Below, in pieces: positions 32,001 through 42,700 of a stretch of 48,603 bases of DNA. The first letter of the stretch is position 1; each line of letters starts with the position of its first letter. A model generated the notes under the pieces. That model was not told the origin of the DNA. It saw only the letters and a list, made by a program, of their open reading frames with translations, and searched no databases. The DNA comes from Pseudovibrio sp. Tun.PSC04-5.I4 (lineage in GTDB: Bacteria > Pseudomonadota > Alphaproteobacteria > Rhizobiales > Stappiaceae), in contig NZ_FNLB01000002.1 in NCBI RefSeq assembly GCF_900104145.1, positions 1-48,603 on the forward strand, given 5' to 3'. The position numbers and the translations under genes were made by a program.

Positions 32001-35000
32001 CAGTGTTGGCGCTGTTACTGCAACAGGAACTTTCTCTCTGACAAATAACGTCGGGGCCGTAGACACAGTCACTTACATCTCTGGGTCTCCTCAAGACGCA
32101 GTGATCTCAACCGCCTTCTCAGATCCACTTGTTGTGGAAGTCAAGGACAGCGGCGGCAATGTGTTAGAGGGTGTGGAAGTCACCTTCACGGCGCCCTCAT
32201 CCGGGGCAAGTCTGGACGTCTCTGCCACTGACACAGCAGAGACTGACGCTAACGGTGTGGCCAGTTTTGACGCCATAGCAAACAGCACAGCTGGCGGGCC
32301 TTACACAGTCACTGCCAGTGTTGGCGCTGTTACTGCAACAGGAACTTTCTCTCTGACAAATAACGTCGGGGCCGTAGACACAGTCACTTACATCTCTGGG
32401 TCTCCTCAAGACGCAGTGATCTCAACCGCCTTCTCAGATCCACTTGTTGTGGAAGTCAAGGACAGCGGCGGCAATGTGTTAGAGGGTGTGGAAGTCACCT
32501 TCACGGCGCCCTCATCCGGGGCAAGTCTGGACGTCTCTGCCACTGACACAGCAGAGACTGACGCTAACGGTGTGGCCAGTTTTGACGCCATAGCAAACAG
32601 CACAGCTGGCGGGCCTTACACAGTCACTGCCAGTGTTGGCGCTGTTACTGCAACAGGAACTTTCTCTCTGACAAATAACGTCGGGGCCGTAGACACAGTC
32701 ACTTACATCTCTGGGTCTCCTCAAGACGCAGTGATCTCAACCGCCTTCTCAGATCCACTTGTTGTGGAAGTCAAGGACAGCGGCGGCAATGTGTTAGAGG
32801 GTGTGGAAGTCACCTTCACGGCGCCCTCATCCGGGGCAAGTCTGGACGTCTCTGCCACTGACACAGCAGAGACTGACGCTAACGGTGTGGCCAGTTTTGA
32901 CGCCATAGCAAACAGCACAGCTGGCGGGCCTTACACAGTCACTGCCAGTGTTGGCGCTGTTACTGCAACAGGAACTTTCTCTCTGACAAATAACGTCGGG
33001 GCCGTAGACACAGTCACTTACATCTCTGGGTCTCCTCAAGACGCAGTGATCTCAACCGCCTTCTCAGATCAACTTGTTGTGGAAGTCAAGGACAGCGGCG
33101 GCAATGTGTTAGAGGGTGTGGAAGTCACCTTCACGGCGCCCTCATCCGGGGCAAGTCTGGACGTCTCTGCCACTGACACAGCAGAGACTGACGCTAACGG
33201 TGTGGCCAGTTTTGACGCCATAGCAAACAGCACAGCTGGCGGGCCTTACACAGTCACTGCCAGTGTTGGCGCTGTTACTGCAACAGGAACTTTCTCTCTG
33301 ACAAATAACGTCGGGGCCGTAGACACAGTCACTTACATCTCTGGGTCTCCTCAAGACGCAGTGATCTCAACCGCCTTCTCAGATCAACTTGTTGTGGAAG
33401 TCAAGGACAGCGGCGGCAATGTGTTAGAGGGTGTGGAAGTCACCTTCACGGCGCCCTCATCCGGGGCAAGTCTGGACGTCTCTGCCACTGACACAGCAGA
33501 GACTGACGCTAACGGTGTGGCCAGTTTTGACGCCATAGCAAACAGCACAGCTGGCGGGCCTTACACAGTCACTGCCAGTGTTGGCGCTGTTACTGCAACA
33601 GGAACTTTCTCTCTGACAAATAACGTCGGGGCCGTAGACACAGTCACTTACATCTCTGGGTCTCCTCAAGACGCAGTGATCTCAACCGCCTTCTCAGATC
33701 AACTTGTTGTGGAAGTCAAGGACAGCGGCGGCAATGTGTTAGAGGGTGTGGAAGTCACCTTCACGGCGCCCTCATCCGGGGCAAGTCTGGACGTCTCTGC
33801 CACTGACACAGCAGAGACTGACGCTAACGGTGTGGCCAGTTTTGACGCCATAGCAAACAGCACAGCTGGCGGGCCTTACACAGTCACTGCCAGTGTTGGC
33901 GCTGTTACTGCAACAGGAACTTTCTCTCTGACAAATAACGTCGGGGCCGTAGACACAGTCACTTACATCTCTGGGTCTCCTCAAGACGCAGTGATCTCAA
34001 CCGCCTTCTCAGATCAACTTGTTGTGGAAGTCAAGGACAGCGGCGGCAATGTGTTAGAGGGTGTGGAAGTCACCTTCACGGCGCCCTCATCCGGGGCAAG
34101 TCTGGACGTCTCTGCCACTGACACAGCAGAGACTGACGCTAACGGTGTGGCCAGTTTTGACGCCATAGCAAACAGCACAGCTGGCGGGCCTTACACAGTC
34201 ACTGCCAGTGTTGGCGCTGTTACTGCAACAGGAACTTTCTCTCTGACAAATAACGTCGGGGCCGTAGACACAGTCACTTACATCTCTGGGTCTCCTCAAG
34301 ACGCAGTGATCTCAACCGCCTTCTCAGATCCACTTGTTGTGGAAGTCAAGGACAGCGGCGGCAATGTGTTAGAGGGTGTGGAAGTCACCTTCACGGCGCC
34401 CTCATCCGGGGCAAGTCTGGACGTCTCTGCCACTGACACAGCAGAGACTGACGCTAACGGTGTGGCCAGTTTTGACGCCATAGCAAACAGCACAGCTGGC
34501 GGGCCTTACACAGTCACTGCCAGTGTTGGCGCTGTTACTGCAACAGGAACTTTCTCTCTGACAAATAACGTCGGGGCCGTAGACACAGTCACTTACATCT
34601 CTGGGTCTCCTCAAGACGCAGTGATCTCAACCGCCTTCTCAGATCAACTTGTTGTGGAAGTCAAGGACAGCGGCGGCAATGTGTTAGAGGGTGTGGAAGT
34701 CACCTTCACGGCGCCCTCATCCGGGGCAAGTCTGGACGTCTCTGCCACTGACACAGCAGAGACTGACGCTAACGGTGTGGCCAGTTTTGACGCCATAGCA
34801 AACAGCACAGCTGGCGGGCCTTACACAGTCACTGCCAGTGTTGGCGCTGTTACTGCAACAGGAACTTTCTCTCTGACAAATAACGTCGGGGCCGTAGACA
34901 CAGTCACTTACATCTCTGGGTCTCCTCAAGACGCAGTGATCTCAACCGCCTTCTCAGATCAACTTGTTGTGGAAGTCAAGGACAGCGGCGGCAATGTGTT

Positions 35001-36774
35001 AGAGGGTGTGGAAGTCACCTTCACGGCGCCCTCATCCGGGGCAAGTCTGGACGTCTCTGCCACTGACACAGCAGAGACTGACGCTAACGGTGTGGCCAGT
35101 TTTGACGCCATAGCAAACAGCACAGCTGGCGGGCCTTACACAGTCACTGCCAGTGTTGGCGCTGTTACTGCAACAGGAACTTTCTCTCTGACAAATAACG
35201 TCGGGGCCGTAGACACAGTCACTTACATCTCTGGGTCTCCTCAAGACGCAGTGATCTCAACCGCCTTCTCAGATCCACTTGTTGTGGAAGTCAAGGACAG
35301 CGGCGGCAATGTGTTAGAGGGTGTGGAAGTCACCTTCACGGCGCCCTCATCCGGGGCAAGTCTGGACGTCTCTGCCACTGACACAGCAGAGACTGACGCT
35401 AACGGTGTGGCCAGTTTTGACGCCATAGCAAACAGCACAGCTGGCGGGCCTTACACAGTCACTGCCAGTGTTGGCGCTGTTACTGCAACAGGAACTTTCT
35501 CTCTGACAAATAACGTCGGGGCCGTAGACACAGTCACTTACATCTCTGGGTCTCCTCAAGACGCAGTGATCTCAACCGCCTTCTCAGATCAACTTGTTGT
35601 GGAAGTCAAGGACAGCGGCGGCAATGTGTTAGAGGGTGTGGAAGTCACCTTCACGGCGCCCTCATCCGGGGCAAGTCTGGACGTCTCTGCCACTGACACA
35701 GCAGAGACTGACGCTAACGGTGTGGCCAGTTTTGACGCCATAGCAAACAGCACAGCTGGCGGGCCTTACACAGTCACTGCCAGTGTTGGCGCTGTTACTG
35801 CAACAGGAACTTTCTCTCTGACAAATAACGTCGGGGCCGTAGACACAGTCACTTACATCTCTGGGTCTCCTCAAGACGCAGTGATCTCAACCGCCTTCTC
35901 AGATCAACTTGTTGTGGAAGTCAAGGACAGCGGCGGCAATGTGTTAGAGGGTGTGGAAGTCACCTTCACGGCGCCCTCATCCGGGGCAAGTCTGGACGTC
36001 TCTGCCACTGACACAGCAGAGACTGACGCTAACGGTGTGGCCAGTTTTGACGCCATAGCAAACAGCACAGCTGGCGGGCCTTACACAGTCACTGCCAGTG
36101 TTGGCGCTGTTACTGCAACAGGAACTTTCTCTCTGACAAATAACGTCGGGGCCGTAGACACAGTCACTTACATCTCTGGGTCTCCTCAAGACGCAGTGAT
36201 CTCAACCGCCTTCTCAGATCAACTTGTTGTGGAAGTCAAGGACAGCGGCGGCAATGTGTTAGAGGGTGTGGAAGTCACCTTCACGGCGCCCTCATCCGGG
36301 GCAAGTCTGGACGTCTCTGCCACTGACACAGCAGAGACTGACGCTAACGGTGTGGCCAGTTTTGACGCCATAGCAAACAGCACAGCTGGCGGGCCTTACA
36401 CAGTCACTGCCAGTGTTGGCGCTGTTACTGCAACAGGAACTTTCTCTCTGACAAATAACGTCGGGGCCGTAGACACAGTCACTTACATCTCTGGGTCTCC
36501 TCAAGACGCAGTGATCTCAACCGCCTTCTCAGATCCACTTGTTGTGGAAGTCAAGGACAGCGGCGGCAATGTGTTAGAGGGTGTGGAAGTCACCTTCACG
36601 GCGCCCTCATCCGGGGCAAGTCTGGACGTCTCTGCCACTGACACAGCAGAGACTGACGCTAACGGTGTGGCCAGTTTTGACGCCATAGCAAACAGCACAG
36701 CTGGCGGGCCTTACACAGTCACTGCCAGTGTTGGCGCTGTTACTGCAACAGGAACTTTCTCTCTGACAAATAGC
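22919..36774 (+). repeat. Array A: 44 tandem copies of a 315-bp (105-residue) Big_1-like repeat
   Basis: Copies begin at the GTC of VGAVDTVTYISGSPQ. The distance from the first (22919) to the last (36460) is 13541 bp. Adding the four single-base deletions (28980, 30912, 31007, 31182) gives 13545, exactly 43 periods of 315. By eye the copies are identical except for one base, C or A, giving SDPLVV or SDQLVV. Gln occurs in copies 2, 3, 5, 10, 12-15, 22, 23, 25, 26, 28, 33-36, 38, 39 and 41-43. Pro occurs in copies 1, 4, 6-9, 11, 16-19, 21, 24, 29-32, 37, 40 and 44. The base is absent in copies 20 and 27. Confidence 0.93.
28987..31011 (+). CDS. Giant adhesin, internal segment (array A, reading frame after the first missing base)
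   Basis: This is not a separate gene: it is the continuation of the frame from 20258 after the missing base at about 28980. It covers repeats 20-26 of array A and ends because copy 26 lacks one G (30911-30913) and one T (31004-31007). Both are homopolymer shortenings, typical of long-read errors. With those and the missing base near 31182 restored, the frame is continuous into the next segment. Confidence 0.75.
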   Translation: MEVKDSGGNVLEGVEVTFTAPSSGASLDVSATDTAETDANGVASFDAIANSTAGGPYTVTASVGAVTATGTFSLTNNVGAVDTVTYISGSPQDAVISTAFSDPLVVEVKDSGGNVLEGVEVTFTAPSSGASLDVSATDTAETDANGVASFDAIANSTAGGPYTVTASVGAVTATGTFSLTNNVGAVDTVTYISGSPQDAVISTAFSDQLVVEVKDSGGNVLEGVEVTFTAPSSGASLDVSATDTAETDANGVASFDAIANSTAGGPYTVTASVGAVTATGTFSLTNNVGAVDTVTYISGSPQDAVISTAFSDQLVVEVKDSGGNVLEGVEVTFTAPSSGASLDVSATDTAETDANGVASFDAIANSTAGGPYTVTASVGAVTATGTFSLTNNVGAVDTVTYISGSPQDAVISTAFSDPLVVEVKDSGGNVLEGVEVTFTAPSSGASLDVSATDTAETDANGVASFDAIANSTAGGPYTVTASVGAVTATGTFSLTNNVGAVDTVTYISGSPQDAVISTAFSDQLVVEVKDSGGNVLEGVEVTFTAPSSGASLDVSATDTAETDANGVASFDAIANSTAGGPYTVTASVGAVTATGTFSLTNNVGAVDTVTYISGSPQDAVISTAFSDQLVVEVKDSGGNVLEVWKSPSRRPHPGQVWTSLPLTQQRLTLTVWPV

Positions 36775-39700
36775 GTCGGGGCCGCAGCCTCAATCACGGC
36801 CGACTCTGGGTCTCCTCAAGACGCAGTGATCTCAACCGCCTTTACAAATCCACTTGTTGTCACCGTCCGAGACAGCGGCAACAATCCGGTTCCAAATGAG
36901 ACAGTCACCTTCACGGCGCCCTCAACCAATGCAAGTCTGGACCCTGACGTTCAAACAGAAACCACCGACGCTGCCGGTCAGATCAGTTTGAGCGTCACAG
37001 CAAACAGCACAGTCGGCGCTTACACAGTGGTAGCCAGCGTTGGCGGTGTTGCAACAACAGCTGATTTCCCTCTGACAAATAGCGTCGGGGCCGCAGCCTC
37101 AATCACGGCCGACTCTGGGTCTCCTCAAGACGCAGTGATCTCAACCGCCTTTTCAAATCCACTTGTTGTCACCGTCCGAGACAGCGGCAACAATCCGGTT
37201 CCAAATGAGACAGTCACCTTCACGGCGCCCTCAACCAATGCAAGTCTGGACCCTGACGTTCAAACAGCAAACACAGACGCTGCCGGTCAGATCAGTTTGA
37301 GCGTCACAGCAAACAGCACAGTCGGCGCTTACACAGTGGTAGCCAGTGTTGGCGGTGTTGCAACAACAGCTGATTTCCCTCTGACAAATAGCGTCGGGGC
37401 CGCAGCCTCAATCACGGCCGACTCTGGGTCTCCTCAAGACGCAGTGATCTCAACCGCCTTTTCAAATCCACTTGTTGTCACCGTCCGAGACAGCGGCAAC
37501 AATCCGGTTCCAAATGAGACAGTCACCTTCACGGCGCCCTCAACCAATGCAAGTCTGGACCCTGACGTTCAAACAGAAACCACCGACGCTGCCGGTCAGA
37601 TCAGTTTGAGCGTCACAGCAAACAGCACAGTCGGCGCTTACACAGTGGTAGCCAGTGTTGGCGGTGTTGCAACAACAGCTGATTTCCCTCTGACAAATAG
37701 CGTCGGGGCCGCAGCCTCAATCACGGCCGACTCTGGGTCTCCTCAAGACGCAGTGATCTCAACCGCCTTTTCAAATCCACTTGTTGTCACCGTCCGAGAC
37801 AGCGGCAACAATCCGGTTCCAAATGAGACAGTCACCTTCACGGCGCCCTCAACCAATGCAAGTCTGGACCCTGACGTTCAAACAGCAAACACAGACGCTG
37901 CCGGTCAGATCAGTTTGAGCGTCACAGCAAACAGCACAGTCGGCGCTTACACAGTGGTAGCCAGTGTTGGCGGTGTTGCAACAACAGCTGATTTCCCTCT
38001 GACAAATAGCGTCGGGGCCGCAGCCTCAATCACGGCCGACTCTGGGTCTCCTCAAGACGCAGTGATCTCAACCGCCTTTTCAAATCCACTTGTTGTCACC
38101 GTCCGAGACAGCGGCAACAATCCGGTTCCAAATGAGACAGTCACCTTCACGGCGCCCTCAACCAATGCAAGTCTGGACCCTGACGTTCAAACAGCAAACA
38201 CAGACGCGGCCGGTCAGATCAGTTTGAGCGTCACAGCAAACAGCACAGTCGGCGCTTACACAGTGGTAGCCAGTGTTGGCGGTGTTGCAACAACAGCTGA
38301 TTTCCCTCTGACAAATAGCGTCGGGGCCGCAGCCTCAATCACGGCCGACTCTGGGTCTCCTCAAGACGCAGTGATCTCAACCGCCTTTACAAATCCACTT
38401 GTTGTCACCGTCCGAGACAGCGGCAACAATCCGGTTCCAAATGAGACAGTCACCTTCACGGCGCCCTCAACCAATGCAAGTCTGGACCCTGACGTTCAAA
38501 CAGAAACCACCGACGCTGCCGGTCAGATCAGTTTGAGCGTCACAGCAAACAGCACAGTCGGCGCTTACACAGTGGTAGCCAGTGTTGGCGGTGTTGCAAC
38601 AACAGCTGATTTCCCTCTGACAAATAGCGTCGGGGCCGCAGCCTCAATCACGGCCGACTCTGGGTCTCCTCAAGACGCAGTGATCTCAACCGCCTTTACA
38701 AATCCACTTGTTGTCACCGTCCGAGACAGCGGCAACAATCCGGTTCCAAATGAGACAGTCACCTTCACGGCGCCCTCAACCAATGCAAGTCTGGACCCTG
38801 ACGTTCAAACAGAAACCACCGACGCTGCCGGTCAGATCAGTTTGAGCGTCACAGCAAACAGCACAGTCGGCGCTTACACAGTGGTAGCCAGTGTTGGCGG
38901 TGTTGCAACAACAGCTGATTTCCCTCTGACAAATAGCGTCGGGGCCGCAGCCTCAATCACGGCCGACTCTGGGTCGCCTCAAGACGCAGTGATCTCAACC
39001 GCCTTTACAAATCCACTTGTTGTCACCGTCCGAGACAGCGGCAACAATCCGGTTCCAAATGAGACAGTCACCTTCACGGCGCCCTCAACCAATGCAAGTC
39101 TGGACCCTGACGTTCAAACAGAAACCACCGACGCTGCCGGTCAGATCAGTTTGAGCGTCACAGCAAACAGCACAGTCGGCGCTTACACAGTGGTAGCCAG
39201 TGTTGGCGGTGTTGCAACAACAGCTGATTTCCCTCTGACAAATAGCGTCGGGGCCGCAGCCTCAATCACGGCCGACTCTGGGTCTCCTCAAGACGCAGTG
39301 ATCTCAACCGCCTTTGCAAATCCACTTGTTGTCACCGTCCGAGACAGCGGCAACAATCCGGTTCCAAATGAGACAGTCACCTTCACGGCGCCCTCAACCA
39401 ATGCAAGTCTGGACCCTGACGTTCAAACAGAAACCACCGACGCTGCCGGTCAGATCAGTTTGAGCGTCACAGCAAACAGCACAGTCGGCGCTTACACAGT
39501 GGTAGCCAGTGTTGGCGGTGTTGCAACAACAGCTGATTTCCCTCTGACAAATAGCGTCGGGGCCGCAGCCTCAATCACGGCCGACTCTGGGTCTCCTCAA
39601 GATGCAGTGATCTCAACCGCCTTTACAAATCCACTTGTTGTCACCGTCCGAGACAGCGGCAACAATCCGGTTCCAAATGAGACAGTCACCTTCACGGCGC

Positions 39701-42700
39701 CCTCAACCAATGCAAGTCTGGACCCTGACGTTCAAACAGAAACCACCGACGCTGCCGGTCAGATCAGTTTGAGCGTCACAGCAAACAGCACAGTCGGCGC
39801 TTACACAGTGGTAGCCAGTGTTGGCGGTGTTGCAACAACAGCTGATTTCCCTCTGACAAATAGCGTCGGGGCCGCAGCCTCAATCACGGCCGACTCTGGG
39901 TCGCCTCAAGACGCAGTGATCTCAACCGCCTTTACAAATCCACTTGTTGTCACCGTCCGAGACAGCGGCAATAATCCGGTTCCAAATGAGACAGTCACCT
40001 TCACGGCGCCCTCAACCAATGCAAGTCTGGACCCTGACGTTCAAACAGAAACCACCGACGCTGCCGGTCAGATCAGTTTGAGCGTCACAGCAAACAGCAC
40101 AGTCGGCGCTTACACAGTGGTAGCCAGTGTTGGCGGTGTTGCAACAACAGCTGATTTCCCTCTGACAAATAGCGTCGGGGCCGCAGCCTCAATCACGGCC
40201 GACTCTGGGTCTCCTCAAGACGCAGTGATCTCAACCGCCTTTACAAATCCACTTGTTGTCACCGTCCTGGACAGCGGCAACAATCCGGTTCCAAATGAGA
40301 CAGTCACCTTCACGGCGCCCTCAACCAATGCAAGTCTGGACCCTGACGTTCAAACAGAAACCACCGACGCGGCCGGTCAGATCAGTTTGAGCGTCACAGC
40401 AAACAGCACAGTCGGCGCTTACACAGTGGTAGCCAGTGTTGGCGGTGTTGCAACAACAGCTGATTTCCCTCTGACAAATAGCGTCGGGGCCGCAGCCTCA
40501 ATCACGGCCGACTCTGGGTCTCCTCAAGACGCAGTGATCTCAACCGCCTTTACAAATCCACTTGTTGTCACCGTCCTAGACAGCGGCAACAATCCGGTTC
40601 CAAATGAGACAGTCACCTTCACGGCGCCCTCAACCAATGCAAGTCTGGACCCTGACGTTCAAACAGCAAACACAGACGCGGCCGGTCAGATCAGTTTGAG
40701 CGTCACAGCAAACAGCACAGTCGGCGCTTACACAGTGGTAGCCAGTGTTGGCGGTGTTGCAACAACAGCTGATTTCCCTCTGACAAATAGCGTCGGGGCC
40801 GCAGCCTCAATCACGGCCGACTCTGGGTCTCCTCAAGACGCAGTGATCTCAACCGCCTTTGCAAATCCACTTGTTGTCACCGTCCGAGACAGCGGCAACA
40901 ATCCGGTTCCAAATGAGACAGTCACCTTCACGGCGCCCTCAACCAATGCAAGTCTGGACCCTGACGTTCAATCAGCAACCACAGACGCTGCCGGTCAGAT
41001 CAGTTTGAGCGTCACAGCAAACAGCACAGTCGGCGCTTACACAGTGGTAGCCAGTATTGGCGGTGTTGCAACAACAGCTGATTTCCCTCTGACAAATAGC
41101 GTCGGGGCCGCAGCCTCAATCACGGCCGACTCTGGGTCTCCTCAAGACGCAGTGATCTCAACCGCCTTTACAAATCCACTTGTTGTCACCGTCCTGGACA
41201 GCGGCAACAATCCGGTTCCAAATGAGACAGTCACCTTCACGGCGCCCTCAACCAATGCAAGTCTGGACCCTGACGTTCAAACAGCAAACACAGACGCGGC
41301 CGGTCAGATCAGTTTGAGCGTCACAGCAAACAGCACAGTCGGCGCTTACACAGTGGTAGCCAGTGTTGGCGGTGTTGCAACAACAGCTGATTTCCCTCTG
41401 ACAAATAGCGTCGGGGCCGCAGCCTCAATCACGGCCGACTCTGGGTCTCCTCAAGACGCAGTGATCTCAACCGCCTTTACAAATCCACTTGTTGTCACCG
41501 TCCGAGACAGCGGCAACAATCCGGTTCCAAATGAGACAGTCACCTTCACGGCGCCCTCAACCAATGCAAGTCTGGACCCTGACGTTCAAACAGCAACCAC
41601 AGACGCTGCCGGTCAGATCAGTTTGAGCGTCACAGCAAACAGCACAGTCGGCGCTTACACAGTGGTAGCCAGTGTTGGCGGTGTTGCAACAACAGCTGAT
41701 TTCCCTCTGACAAATAGCGTCGGGGCCGCAGCCTCAATCACGGCCGACTCTGGGTCTCCTCAAGACGCAGTGATCTCAACCGCCTTTGCAAATCCACTTG
41801 TTGTCACCGTCCGAGACAGCGGCAACAATCCGGTTCCAAATGAGACAGTCACCTTCACGGCGCCCTCAACCAATGCAAGTCTGGACCCTGACGTTCAAAC
41901 AGCAAACACAGACGCGGCCGGTCAGATCAGTTTGAGCGTCACAGCAAACAGCACAGTCGGCGCTTACACAGTGGTAGCCAGTGTTGGCGGTGTTGCAACA
42001 ACAGCTGATTTCCCTCTGACAAATAGCGTCGGGGCCGCAGCCTCAATCACGGCCGACTCTGGGTCTCCTCAAGACGCAGTGATCTCAACCGCCTTTACAA
42101 ATCCACTTGTTGTCACCGTCCGAGACAGCGGCAACAATCCGGTTCCAAATGAGACAGTCACCTTCACGGCGCCCTCAACCAATGCAAGTCTGGACCCTGA
42201 CGTTCAAACAGAAACCACCGACGCGGCCGGTCAGATCAGTTTGAGCGTCACAGCAAACAGCACAGTCGGCGCTTACACAGTGGTAGCCAGTGTTGGCGGT
42301 GTTGCAACAACAGCTGATTTCCCTCTGACAAATAGCGTCGGGGCCGCAGCCTCAATCACGGCCGACTCTGGGTCTCCTCAAGACGCAGTGATCTCAACCG
42401 CCTTTACAAATCCACTTGTTGTCACCGTCCGAGACAGCGGCAACAATCCGGTTCCAAATGAGACAGTCACCTTCACGGCGCCCTCAACCAATGCAAGTCT
42501 GGACCCTGACGTTCAAACAGAAACCACCGACGCTGCCGGTCAGATCAGTTTGAGCGTCACAGCAAACAGCACAGTCGGCGCTTACACAGTGGTAGCCAGT
42601 GTTGGCGGTGTTGCAACAACAGCTGATTTCCCTCTGACAAATACCGTCGGGGCCGCAGCCTCAATCACGGCCGACTCTGGGTCTCCTCAAGACGCAGTGA

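Noticed and set aside
925..36698. Dozens of minus-strand frames of 61-88 codons repeating through the arrays, several cysteine-rich and resembling small secreted peptides
   Set aside because: They are exact antisense shadows of the Big_1-like repeat codons, recur at the 315- or 309-bp period, have no ribosome binding sites, and exist only because the repeats lack stops in those frames.
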